From CAWCAW01 sp963714125 (GTDB taxonomy: Bacteria; Actinomycetota; Acidimicrobiia; Acidimicrobiales; UBA8190), in the NCBI GenBank assembly GCA_963714125.1, contig OY970234.1, positions 1,860,001-1,924,000 of the forward strand: 64,000 nucleotides of DNA, in the 5' to 3' direction. Every line of letters starts with the position of its first letter. Position 1 is the stretch's first letter. Positions 35,593 to 43,714 of the stretch are shown piece by piece. The notes under the pieces were generated by a model that saw only the letters and a list, made by a program, of their open reading frames with translations, did not search any database and was not told the DNA's origin. The translations under genes and the position numbers were made by a program.

Positions 35593-36936
35593 TCAGCTGC
35601 GCAGCAATTCGGCGACGCGAAAGGCGAGGTCGATGGATTGGCGAGCGTTGAGGCGCGGATCACACGTGGTGGTGTAGCGCTCGTGGAGTTGGTCCTCCAC
35701 GATGTCGCCGTACCCGCCCAGACACTCGGTGACGTCGTCACCGGTGAGCTCCACGTGCAAGCCTCCCGGCCAGGTCCCGGCGCGCCGGTGCACGCCAAAG
35801 AAGCCGCGAATCTCCTCGAGGATGGCATCGAAGCGGCGCGTCTTGCGCCCATCGCTGACAAAGGTGTTGCCGTGCATGGGGTCACAGGCCCACAGCACCG
35901 GGTGGCCCTCGTCGCGTACCGCCTCGACCAAGGGTGTGAGTCCGGCTTCCACTCGCGTCGCTCCCATGCGCGAGATGAGCGTCAGGCGTCCGGGTGTGCG
36001 CTGCGGGTTGAGACGCTCGCACAGGCCCAGCACGTCGGTGACGCTGACATCGGGCCCGATCTTGGCCCCGATGGGATTGTGGATGCCGGCGAGGAACTCG
36101 AGGTGCGCGCCGTCGAGCTGGCGCGTGCGCTCGCCCACCCACACCGTGTGCGCCGAGCAGTCGTAGTAGTCACCGGTGATGGAATCCCGTCGCGTCAACG
36201 CTTCCTCGTAGCCGAGGATCAAGGCGTCGTGGCTCGTGTAGAAGTCGACCTCGTGCAGAGCGCCTTCATTGGCCAGATCGATCCCGCTGGCGGACATGAA
36301 GCGAAGAGCTCGATCAATCTCACCGGCGATCTGCTCGTAGCGCCGTCCCTCGTCGCTGGCCGCCACGAATTGTTGGTTCCACGCGTGCACCTGTGACATG
36401 TCGGCAAAGCCGCCCTTGGTGAAGGCGCGCAGCAGGTTCAAGGTCGAAGCCGCCTGGTGGTAAGCGGCCACCATGCGATCGGGATCGGGGATACGCGCCG
36501 AAGCCACGGGCGCGTCGTCGCTGACCATGTGACCGCGAAAAGATGGGAGCTCCACGCCGTCGACGAGCTCGGTGTCTGATGATCGGGGCTTGGCGAACTG
36601 TCCGGCGATGCGGCCCACCTTCACCACCGGCACCCCGGCGCCGTAGGTGAGCACCACGGCCATCTGCAAGATCACCTTCAGCTTGTCCCTGATGTTGTCG
36701 GCGGTGAACTCCGCAAAGGACTCGGCGCAGTCCCCGGCCTGGAGCAAAAAAGCCTTGCCGGCCACCACGTCGCCCAGGGCGGCGGTGAGGCTGCGGGCCT
36801 CGCCAGCAAATACCAGGGGGGGCAGCCCGGCCAGCTCCTTGACGACGCGCTCGAACTCGCCCGTGTCGGGCCACCGCGGCTGCTGGGCGGCGGGGTAGTT
36901 CCTCCAGGTCTGCGGGCTCCACGACGGGCCGGTCAT
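35593..36936 (-). CDS. aroG: Class II 3-deoxy-D-arabino-heptulosonate 7-phosphate synthase
   Basis: 447 aa. Class II (plant/mycobacterial type) is clear from WRNYPAAQQPRWPD near the N-terminus, the GDCAESF metal-site motif near residue 80, GRIAGQFAKPRS and the C-terminal HVELTGDDVTECLGG. It joins phosphoenolpyruvate and erythrose 4-phosphate as the first step of the shikimate pathway. I use ATG 36936 because conserved sequence begins there and TACGCT lies 6 bases upstream on this strand; the frame stays open for 37 further codons. It is divergent from the LLM oxidoreductase, 37 bases away. Confidence 0.95.
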   Translation of the reverse strand: MTGPSWSPQTWRNYPAAQQPRWPDTGEFERVVKELAGLPPLVFAGEARSLTAALGDVVAGKAFLLQAGDCAESFAEFTADNIRDKLKVILQMAVVLTYGAGVPVVKVGRIAGQFAKPRSSDTELVDGVELPSFRGHMVSDDAPVASARIPDPDRMVAAYHQAASTLNLLRAFTKGGFADMSQVHAWNQQFVAASDEGRRYEQIAGEIDRALRFMSASGIDLANEGALHEVDFYTSHDALILGYEEALTRRDSITGDYYDCSAHTVWVGERTRQLDGAHLEFLAGIHNPIGAKIGPDVSVTDVLGLCERLNPQRTPGRLTLISRMGATRVEAGLTPLVEAVRDEGHPVLWACDPMHGNTFVSDGRKTRRFDAILEEIRGFFGVHRRAGTWPGGLHVELTGDDVTECLGGYGDIVEDQLHERYTTTCDPRLNARQSIDLAFRVAELLRS

Positions 36937-36942
36937 TGCCAC

Positions 36943-36948
36943 AGCGTA
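36943..36948 (-). promoter_or_regulatory. Predicted -10 element for a leaderless aroG transcript
   Basis: On the minus strand TACGCT lies 6 bases before the aroG ATG. The gap to the divergent gene is only 37 bases, so any 5' leader must be very short unless the promoter lies within the neighbouring gene. Confidence 0.45.
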
Positions 36949-36961
36949 AGGCCTGGCCACG

Positions 36962-36967
36962 TAGAGT
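36962..36967 (+). promoter_or_regulatory. Predicted -10 element for a leaderless LLM-oxidoreductase transcript
   Basis: TAGAGT lies 6 bases before the GTG at 36974, in the same 37-base gap that holds the mirror-image element for aroG. Confidence 0.45.
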
Positions 36968-36973
36968 TCTGCC

Positions 36974-37903
36974 GTGGCCCCCTTCCGCTTCGGTGTACAG
37001 CTGTCGCGGGCCGACTCGGGTGCGGCCTGGCGCTCGATGGCCCGCAAGGTCGAAGACCTCGGCTACTCGACGCTGTTCATCCCTGACCATTTCACCGACC
37101 AGTGGGCTCCGCTGGTGGCCCTGACGGTGGCGGCCGAGGCCACCACCAGCCTGCGAGTGGGGACACTCGTCATCGGCAACGACTATCGCCATCCGGTTGT
37201 GCTCGCCAAGGAAGCCGCCACTTTGGACCTCGTCTCCGAGGGCCGTCTCGAGCTTGGCATTGGGGCGGGCTGGATGACGACCGATTACGAGGAATCGGGC
37301 ATCGTGTGTGACGCGCCGGCGGTACGCGTCGACCGCCTGGCGGAGTCCATTGCCGTGCTCAAATCGCTGTGGAGCAACCCGAGCACGGAGTTCACCGGGG
37401 AGCATTACCGGGTGCACGCCGCACCCGGGCACCCCGAGCCAACGCGCCGGCCCCATCCCTTGCTTATGGTCGGAGGCGGAAGCCGGCGTGTCTTGTCTCT
37501 GGCCGCTCGAGAGGCCGACATCGTCGGTCTGAACCCACGGCTCACCGAAGGATTCATCGGACCTGAGTCGATCGCCTCGGCCGCACCCGAGCACTACGAC
37601 CGTCGTCTCGAATGGGTCCGGGCCGCGGCCGGAGATCGATTCGATGAGATCGAGTTGCAATGTCTCACCTTTGTGGTGCGGGTCGTGGACAACGGTCGTA
37701 AGGCCGTGGAGGAACTGGCCCCCTTGCTCGGGATGTCGGTCGAAGATGCGGCGGACTCTCCGGTGGGGCTGGTGGGCTCGGTACCGGAAATCGTCGACGC
37801 GCTGGTTCGTCGCCGGCGGCGCTGGGGTGTCGGCTACTGGGTCGTTCACGAAGCCGACATGGAGGACTTTGCTCCGGTAGTGGCCCAGCTGGCAGGAACC
37901 TGA
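36974..37903 (+). CDS. LLM-class (probably F420-dependent) oxidoreductase
   Basis: 309 aa with the luciferase-like TIM-barrel signatures: FGVQLSRADSGAAW at the start, GYSTLFIPDHFTDQWAP, LRVGTLVIGNDYRHP and LGIGAGWMTTDYE. It is closest to the TIGR03621 group of actinobacterial enzymes thought to use coenzyme F420. The substrate is unknown. The GTG start has no ribosome binding site. nadD follows 3 bases after the stop, so both are likely on one mRNA. Confidence 0.88.
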   Translation: MAPFRFGVQLSRADSGAAWRSMARKVEDLGYSTLFIPDHFTDQWAPLVALTVAAEATTSLRVGTLVIGNDYRHPVVLAKEAATLDLVSEGRLELGIGAGWMTTDYEESGIVCDAPAVRVDRLAESIAVLKSLWSNPSTEFTGEHYRVHAAPGHPEPTRRPHPLLMVGGGSRRVLSLAAREADIVGLNPRLTEGFIGPESIASAAPEHYDRRLEWVRAAAGDRFDEIELQCLTFVVRVVDNGRKAVEELAPLLGMSVEDAADSPVGLVGSVPEIVDALVRRRRRWGVGYWVVHEADMEDFAPVVAQLAGT

Positions 37904-37906
37904 CCG

Positions 37907-38530
37907 GTGCCGGACCCGGTGGGCGACGGCGCCGCCGTTGGCGCCGAACGGATCGGCGTATTCGGCGGGACATTCGACCCCATCCATATCGGTCACCTCG
38001 TTGCCGCTGCGTGGACGCGTGACGCCCTGGCGCTTGATCGCGTCCTGTTGGTGGTGGCCAACGAGCCTTGGCAGAAATCGCCCACCCGTCGTATCTCCGC
38101 CGCCGAGGATCGTTACGCCGTGGTGGCCGCCGCGCTCGACAAGGTGGACGGGCTGGAGGCGAGCCGCATCGAGATCGATCGAGGCGGTCCTAGCTACAGC
38201 GTCGAGACCGTGACCGATCTCCAGGAGCGCTTTCGCCTCGCCGCCTTGTTCCTCATCGTCGGCGCCGACGTGGCCTCCCAGCTGGGAACTTGGCACCGCG
38301 TCGACGATCTGGCCCGTGCCGTGACGCTCGTGGTGGTGGACAGGGGAGGAGTGGCCCCGCCGCCGGCTCTCGACACGTGGCAGGTGGAGCACGTCAAGAT
38401 CCCGTCCCTCGAGATCTCCAGCAGCGACGTGCGAGCCCGGCTCGGCGACGGCCAGCCCGTGGATTTTCTCGTACCCGACGCCGCCATCCGATGCATTTTT
38501 GAACGGGGTCTATACTCTGGAACTAGATGA
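37907..38530 (+). CDS. nadD: Nicotinate-nucleotide adenylyltransferase
   Basis: 207 aa. The nucleotidyltransferase motif GVFGGTFDPIHIGHL is at residues 18-32, and the C-terminal ISSSDVRARL matches the ISSTxIR motif. It converts nicotinate mononucleotide to deamido-NAD in NAD synthesis. GTG start. In many actinobacteria nadD lies directly after proA and before rsfS; here it has kept rsfS but is separated from proA by six other genes. Confidence 0.95.
   Translation: MPDPVGDGAAVGAERIGVFGGTFDPIHIGHLVAAAWTRDALALDRVLLVVANEPWQKSPTRRISAAEDRYAVVAAALDKVDGLEASRIEIDRGGPSYSVETVTDLQERFRLAALFLIVGADVASQLGTWHRVDDLARAVTLVVVDRGGVAPPPALDTWQVEHVKIPSLEISSSDVRARLGDGQPVDFLVPDAAIRCIFERGLYSGTR
38511..38516 (+). promoter_or_regulatory. 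Candidate -10 element upstream of rsfS
   Basis: TATACT, five of six consensus bases, lies inside the 3' end of nadD and 114 bases before the annotated rsfS start. No matching -35 element is visible at 17 bases. Confidence 0.3.
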
Positions 38531-38630
38531 GGAGCCCGGACGCGTCGCAACGTGGCCAGTGCTGCCAGGCTTTATGCTCATCTGTACTCCTCGCCGGAAA
38601 CGGCCCCCTTGGCAGCAAGATGCGTAGCCT

Positions 38631-39122
38631 GTGACGGCGAGCGTCGAGCCGACAGCAGCCGACAACCGAGAGGTCATTCCCGAAGCGGCGCTGGTGGCGG
38701 CCCGGTCGGCTGCGGACAAGCTGGGCGAGAACACCGTGATCTTGTCCATGGGCGAGATGCTCGGCGTGACCGAAGCCTTTGTGATCACCAGCGGCCGCAA
38801 CTCCCGTCAAGTCCGCACCATCGTCGACGAGGTCAAGGTGCAGGTGAAGGCCGAGACCGGTCGCGCCCCGTTCGCCGTGGAGGGGACGTCGGACAACCGG
38901 TGGGTGCTGATGGACTACGGCGACTTTCTGGTGCACGTCTTTCTCGACGAAGCCCGTCACTACTACGACCTCGAACGGCTGTGGGGCAACGCCCCGCGCC
39001 TCGAGGTGGGCGAGCGAGTGGCGGCCCCCTCGAGTGACGCCACGAGTTCGTCTACCGGTGACGACGCCCTGTCTTACGACGCGCCGCTTTACGACGACAC
39101 CGGTGCCAGCGAACTGAACTGA
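38631..39122 (+). CDS. rsfS: Ribosomal silencing factor RsfS
   Basis: 163 aa. The conserved core runs AARSAADKLGENTVILSMG ... FVITSGRNSRQVRTIVDEV ... WVLMDYGDFLVHVFLDEAR, followed by an acidic, Ser-rich tail of about 40 residues. RsfS binds L14 and blocks joining of ribosomal subunits in starvation. GTG 38631 is the first possible start, because an in-frame TAG lies two codons before it, but it has no ribosome binding site; a GTG at 38694 would still keep most of the domain. The 3' end overlaps the convergent lpqB-like gene by 34 bases. Confidence 0.92.
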   Translation: MTASVEPTAADNREVIPEAALVAARSAADKLGENTVILSMGEMLGVTEAFVITSGRNSRQVRTIVDEVKVQVKAETGRAPFAVEGTSDNRWVLMDYGDFLVHVFLDEARHYYDLERLWGNAPRLEVGERVAAPSSDATSSSTGDDALSYDAPLYDDTGASELN

Positions 39123-39718
39123 GCCGGGGTGGCCACCGGTACCTGGGCCCCATCGGCCACTGGTATGTCGACCGCTTGACCGTTGAGCTCAAAGGCCACA
39201 CTGGTGATGCCCGTCAAGGCGGTGGCGGTGAAGACGATCTGGGCTACGGCGTTGATCTGGGTCTGGCCGACGAGCTGGCCGAAGGTGCCACCGAGGTTGA
39301 CGGTGGCGGCCCCGTTGGTCAACGTGGCGCCGAGCACAACAGTTTGGGCGGAGACCGCATTCTGCAACCCGGCCGCGGCTTCGGCGTCAGTGGGGCCATC
39401 CACGAGGGCGCCGAGGACGGTGGTGAGTCCGGGGGCGGCCACAGGAACGTCGCGTTCCACGGCCACGAGGCGACCCCCGGGGCCCACGAAGTAGATCTCG
39501 ACGGGAACCTGTACGGGGGAGGGGACCGACGATGTTGTGGACGCCGGTGTTTCTTGGAGCAAGCCGAAGGGGACCCCGCTCTTGGACAGGGCCGAAGGGT
39601 GGGAGCTGACCGGCACGCCACAGGACGCCACCGTGCACAGAAGAGCGCACCCCAGCACGGCGCCGGCCACGCGTGGAGCACGCCGCTTGCAGCTCATGGT
39701 GACCGTGGCGAGAGTCAC
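39089..39718 (-). CDS. GerMN-domain lipoprotein, short LpqB-like
   Basis: 209 aa. A lipoprotein signal with lipobox VASC (Cys33) is followed by a Ser/Thr-rich spacer and one GerMN domain (about residues 75-205; VEIYFVGPGGRLVAVERDV). The GTG at 39718 overlaps the stop of the upstream histidine kinase (GTGA). The mtrA-mtrB-lpqB order is a hallmark of actinobacteria. LpqB normally continues into a large propeller domain and is near 580 aa; here only the GerMN part exists. LpqB is thought to modulate the MtrB sensor from outside. The 3' end overlaps rsfS tail to tail. Confidence 0.85.
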   Translation of the reverse strand: MTLATVTMSCKRRAPRVAGAVLGCALLCTVASCGVPVSSHPSALSKSGVPFGLLQETPASTTSSVPSPVQVPVEIYFVGPGGRLVAVERDVPVAAPGLTTVLGALVDGPTDAEAAAGLQNAVSAQTVVLGATLTNGAATVNLGGTFGQLVGQTQINAVAQIVFTATALTGITSVAFELNGQAVDIPVADGAQVPVATPAQFSSLAPVSS

Positions 39719-41199
39719 GATGCCGCCGCGTTGGGGGGAAGGTCGGGAAGCGGCGACGCGCTTTGGTGGGCGGGGAGTTCGACGACGAAGCGATTCTCAC
39801 CCTCGTAGCCGTCTTCCACCCACACCCGCCCGCCGTGAAGACGCACGTGCTCAGCCACGAGAGACAGACCGAGCCCGGTACCGTCGGTGGCGCCGCGCTG
39901 ACCCGAGGCCCGGCCCCGGTAGAAACGCTCGAAAATTCGGTCGCGTTCGGGCGCAGCGACGCCGGGGCCGCGGTCGGCCACCACCAGGCGTACACCGTTA
40001 GGGGCGGGCTCGACGGCCAAGCGGGTCACGCCGCCGGCGTATTGACCGGCGTTGGCCACCAAGTTGGCCACGACCCGCTCGATGCGCCGCTTGTCGACCC
40101 ACAACCGGAGTCCCGCCACGCTGGGGTCGATGTCGACGGGTACGCCGTGGGCGCCCCCCGCCGCGGCGGCCTGGCGCAGCAACTCGCCCACCTCGACCTC
40201 GTCGAGAGACAGTTCGGCTGACCCCGCGTCGACCCGGCTGATCTCGAGGAGGTCATCGACCATGCGGTGAAATCGCGTCAACTCGGCGGTCACCAGGTCC
40301 AAGGCACGGCGGGTGCGCGTCGACATCTCGTCGCGATGTGCCACCAGCACGCCCAACGAGGTGGACAAGGTGGTGAGCGGCGAGCGCAATTCGTGGCTCA
40401 CGTCGGAAGTGAAGCGAGCCTCGCGCTCGATGCGCTCTTGGAGGGCATCGGTCATGCGGTTGAAGGACGAGGCCAGGGCGGACAACTCGGCATCGTCGCC
40501 GGCGACCAGACGGGTATCGAGTCGCCCCCCGGCGATGGTTTCGGCCGCGGCGGACACCTCGGCCAGCGGGCGCAACAGCCGTCCACTGGCCCAGCGTCCG
40601 ACGATGGCGCCGGCCAAGGTCGTGACGAGGGCGGCACCGGCGAGGGCGAGGGCGAGGATCTGCAGCGTGCGTTGCAACTCGGCCAGGGAGAACACTTCGA
40701 AGTACGCACTCCCCACACTGGGCAGGGGGACGCCCACCACCATCTGCGGGGAGCCTTCGAGGGCGAAGAGCTGGTTGGCCGGCGTGCCCGACAGCACCAA
40801 CGAACGCAGTTGCACAGGAATGGCGTTCTCACCCACTGAGATCGACGTCGCATACCACTGCCCTCGCAGCTCCAGCACCGACAGCGAGCCCGGCAGCGTA
40901 TCGAGAGAGTCCAGGAGCTGGGTCACGTCAGGCGACGGCGTGCGCAACGAGGCGCGCGCTGAAGACGCGTTGACGTAGGCCTGGCGAAGGATGGCCGTTT
41001 CGCGTTCGTGGAGGATGAATTGCCGAGCCGTGAAATACGTGAGCCCGGCCATGACGGCGGACAGGGCTAGCGCGCCCAGACCGAGGGTCACGGTGATGCG
41101 GGCGCGCAACCCGAGTCGAGGCGAGATCCACCGCGGGCGAGGCGCTTTGGGCGTCGTGTCCACGCCCGCTTCGAGCCGCAGCCGGCGAAGTCGAGCCAC
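39715..41199 (-). CDS. mtrB: MtrB-like sensor histidine kinase
   Basis: 494 aa. Two membrane helices (about residues 34-55 and 180-200) flank an external sensor domain of about 120 residues. A HAMP domain, the dimerisation helix with His269 (DVSHELRSPLTT) and an ATPase domain follow (NLVANAGQYAGG as N box, DRGPGV, GTGLGLSLV). Position after the response regulator and before the GerMN lipoprotein supports MtrB. In known actinobacteria MtrAB controls cell-wall and division genes. The start is GTG; the gap to mtrA is 7 bases. Confidence 0.92.
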   Translation of the reverse strand: MARLRRLRLEAGVDTTPKAPRPRWISPRLGLRARITVTLGLGALALSAVMAGLTYFTARQFILHERETAILRQAYVNASSARASLRTPSPDVTQLLDSLDTLPGSLSVLELRGQWYATSISVGENAIPVQLRSLVLSGTPANQLFALEGSPQMVVGVPLPSVGSAYFEVFSLAELQRTLQILALALAGAALVTTLAGAIVGRWASGRLLRPLAEVSAAAETIAGGRLDTRLVAGDDAELSALASSFNRMTDALQERIEREARFTSDVSHELRSPLTTLSTSLGVLVAHRDEMSTRTRRALDLVTAELTRFHRMVDDLLEISRVDAGSAELSLDEVEVGELLRQAAAAGGAHGVPVDIDPSVAGLRLWVDKRRIERVVANLVANAGQYAGGVTRLAVEPAPNGVRLVVADRGPGVAAPERDRIFERFYRGRASGQRGATDGTGLGLSLVAEHVRLHGGRVWVEDGYEGENRFVVELPAHQSASPLPDLPPNAAAS

Positions 41200-41206
41200 T
41201 ACGGCC

Positions 41207-41884
41207 TCAGACGGCCAGCTTGTAGCCCATGCCGCGCACCGTGAGGATGTGCCGGGGATTGGCAGGATCGGGCTCGATCTTGGTTCGCAGGCGTCGAATG
41301 TGGACGTCGACGAGGCGACCGTCGCCGAAGTAGTCGTATCCCCACACTCGATCGAGGAGTTGCTCGCGGCTCAGTACCTTGCCGGGGTTGGCGGCCAGCT
41401 CGCACAAGAGCCGGAACTCGGTGCGGGTGCAGTGCACTTCTTGTGACGCCCGTCGCACGGTGCCTTCGTCGGGACGAACCTCGACGTCGCCGAAGGTGAG
41501 GATGCTGGGCTCGTCCATCGAGCGCGACCGGCGCAGCAGGGCTCGGATCCGGGCGGCCAGCTCTTTGGCCACGAAAGGTTTGGTGACGTAGTCATCGGCG
41601 CCGGCCTCGAGCCCGGCCACGACGTCATGGGTGTCGGTGCGGGCCGTGACCATGATGACGGGCACCGCACTCGTGCGTCGCAGCTGGCGGCAGCATTCGA
41701 AGCCGTCCATGCCGGGCAGCATCAAATCGATCAACACCACATCGGCGGGCTGCTCGTTGAAGCGTTCGAGGGCGGTTTCGCCCGAGCCGGCCTCATCGAC
41801 GTCATACCCTTCGTCCTCGAGGGCGAGGCGAAGCGAGACGCGAATCCGCTCGTCGTCTTCGACCAGAAGGATGCGGTTGCTCAC
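41207..41884 (-). CDS. mtrA: MtrA-like OmpR-family response regulator
   Basis: 225 aa. The receiver domain has acidic pocket residues VEDD, phosphoacceptor Asp53 (LIDLMLPGMDGFE) and Lys in TKPF. The C-terminal winged-helix domain includes TRTEFRLLCELAANPGKVLSREQLL. It forms an operon with mtrB and the lpqB-like gene. GTG start without a good ribosome binding site. The gene lies 64 bases after the peptide-binding lipoprotein gene in the same direction, and no separate promoter is obvious between them. Confidence 0.93.
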   Translation of the reverse strand: MSNRILLVEDDERIRVSLRLALEDEGYDVDEAGSGETALERFNEQPADVVLIDLMLPGMDGFECCRQLRRTSAVPVIMVTARTDTHDVVAGLEAGADDYVTKPFVAKELAARIRALLRRSRSMDEPSILTFGDVEVRPDEGTVRRASQEVHCTRTEFRLLCELAANPGKVLSREQLLDRVWGYDYFGDGRLVDVHIRRLRTKIEPDPANPRHILTVRGMGYKLAV

Positions 41885-41948
41885 GATGTTGCGTCCACGG
41901 CGGACCGTTCCTCGTCGGGCCGTTGCCCGCCGCCGATGGAAAGGGCGA

Positions 41949-43628
41949 TCAGGCCTCGAGCCAGATCTGGGAAGTCCAGATCGTCCCTACGATCATGCCG
42001 TACGCGGCAGACCCCGACGGCGTAGTGGCGTTGTTGAAGTTCTGGACCTGGGGTTGCGCCACGATGGCCCATGTATCGCGGTCGTTCCAGATGTACGGAA
42101 GATCCTTGTTCAGTTGCTGGGCGATCTTCTGGTACGCCTGGGCGCGCACGGCGGGGCTGGTGGACCGGCGCCCCTGCTGGAGGAGGGTTTCGATGACCGG
42201 GTCGGTGTTGCGGGAGAAGTTCGGGGCGATACCGAGGCTTGTGAAGATCTCCGTCGGGCTCCACCACAGGTAGTTGAGGTCGGGGTCGACCGCCCCGAAC
42301 TGGCGCCATTCGACGGCCTGGAACTTGCCCCCCAGGGCGTCATTGATCTCGTCGGCCTGCTGGACCTGATTCAAGTCGACCTGCATCCCCACGGCTTGGA
42401 GTTGGTTCTGGAGGAACTGGGCGGCCTGAATGGCCGACGATGCCGTGGTCGAGGTCAAACTGAACGACACGGGTTTGCCGGTGTCCCGAGCCACCTCTGC
42501 CACCAGCGCCTTGGCTTGGGTGGGGTTGTAGGCGGGGTAGCCGCTGTCGGTGGCGTAGAACGGCGATCCGGCTACGAAGGGTTGGTTGATGGCGGGGTTG
42601 ACCCCCTTGTCGACCACCGTGGCGTATTGCTGCGAGCTGATGGCCATGGCCATGGCCTGGCGCACCCGGATGTCGTCCATGGGCGGCTCGGAGAGGTTCA
42701 ACATGATGAAGTTCATGTCCGGCTCGCCGAGAGTGGCTGTGGAGTCGTCGACATACCCGTAGCTGTGGTTGTCGCGAAACTCGAGGATCACCGGCGGGTC
42801 GTCGGTATGCATGATGTCGACGGTTCCGGCCATGAGCGCCTCGGCGCGTGACTCGGGGTCGACGATGGGCATGAACGTGATGGAGTCGACGTAGGGCGTG
42901 CCCGCACGCCAGTAGTGGGGGTTGCGCGTGGACGTGAAGTGGTCGTTGGGAACCCAGTTCTCGAACTTGAACGGACCCGTTCCCACCGGCTGCATGGAAC
43001 CCTTCTTATTGGCGATCATCGAAGGAGCGATGATGTAGCCCGCTTGTCCGCCGATTCCTCCGGCCAGGTAGGCATCGAATGGCACCCACGGCTGCTTCAA
43101 GGTGATGACGACGGTGTCAGACGACGTGGCCTTGACCGTCTGCACGGGGGAGAGGGTGATGCCGAGCAAGCCGGACAGGAAGTGTTCGAGGCTCCCCGCC
43201 ACTGCAGCGGCGTCGCACGTCGTCCCGTCGTGGAACACGACGCCAGGTCGCGTGGTGATCGTCCATACCGAATAGTCCTCGTTGGGGGTGACGGACTTGG
43301 CCAGGTAGGGCTGGATGGTGCCGTCGGCGCCGATGATGGTGAGCGGATCGAATACCGTTCGGGCGTAGAGGACTCCCGTCTCATCGAAGCGCCCGGTGGC
43401 CGGGTCGAATCCCTGTTCCTCAGCCTCCACGGCGAACTTCAGCGCCCCGCCTCGGCGGGGAGTACCCGTTGAGATTCCGTTGCGCGAACCCGAACTGGCG
43501 GCCGGCTTCGAGGGGCTCGAGCCGCACGCCTCGAGCAATGTCCCACCGCCCACGCCTGCGGCGGCTACGCCAGCCGCCGACAGCAGTCCCTTGGTTAAAA
43601 ACGAGCGACGGTCGAGGCTTTCACCCAT
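41949..43628 (-). CDS. Family 5 extracellular solute-binding lipoprotein (peptide/opine ABC transporter type)
   Basis: 559 aa. The N-terminus DRRSFLTKGLLSAAG has a twin-arginine signal followed by a lipobox-like LLEAC. The mature part shows the SBP_bac_5 layout (GGALKFAVEAEEQGFDPATG at the start; YLAKSVTPNEDYSVWTI). It captures peptides or similar solutes outside the membrane for an ABC importer. No permease or ATPase genes are adjacent, so it must work with components encoded elsewhere or act as a sensor partner. GGGAGG lies 6 bases before the ATG. Confidence 0.9.
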   Translation of the reverse strand: MGESLDRRSFLTKGLLSAAGVAAAGVGGGTLLEACGSSPSKPAASSGSRNGISTGTPRRGGALKFAVEAEEQGFDPATGRFDETGVLYARTVFDPLTIIGADGTIQPYLAKSVTPNEDYSVWTITTRPGVVFHDGTTCDAAAVAGSLEHFLSGLLGITLSPVQTVKATSSDTVVITLKQPWVPFDAYLAGGIGGQAGYIIAPSMIANKKGSMQPVGTGPFKFENWVPNDHFTSTRNPHYWRAGTPYVDSITFMPIVDPESRAEALMAGTVDIMHTDDPPVILEFRDNHSYGYVDDSTATLGEPDMNFIMLNLSEPPMDDIRVRQAMAMAISSQQYATVVDKGVNPAINQPFVAGSPFYATDSGYPAYNPTQAKALVAEVARDTGKPVSFSLTSTTASSAIQAAQFLQNQLQAVGMQVDLNQVQQADEINDALGGKFQAVEWRQFGAVDPDLNYLWWSPTEIFTSLGIAPNFSRNTDPVIETLLQQGRRSTSPAVRAQAYQKIAQQLNKDLPYIWNDRDTWAIVAQPQVQNFNNATTPSGSAAYGMIVGTIWTSQIWLEA

Positions 43629-43702
43629 ACATCGCCTCCCTTCGCTCTCTGTTCACGAGAATGACAAAATTGACAATAGCGCTCACCTCGCCGCTAGCCG
43701 GG

Positions 43703-43708
43703 TAACTT
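43703..43708 (+). promoter_or_regulatory. Predicted -10 element for a leaderless xerC transcript
   Basis: TAACTT lies 6 bases before the xerC ATG, which has no ribosome binding site. Confidence 0.45.
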
Positions 43709-43714
43709 GACTCC

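Noticed and set aside
36320..38392. 690-aa open frame on the minus strand
   Set aside because: Antisense to nadD and the LLM gene and out of frame with aroG; composition is shadow-like.
38625..38630. TAGCCT as a leaderless promoter for rsfS
   Set aside because: It touches the GTG start directly, so transcription would begin inside the gene. It supports a later start only weakly.
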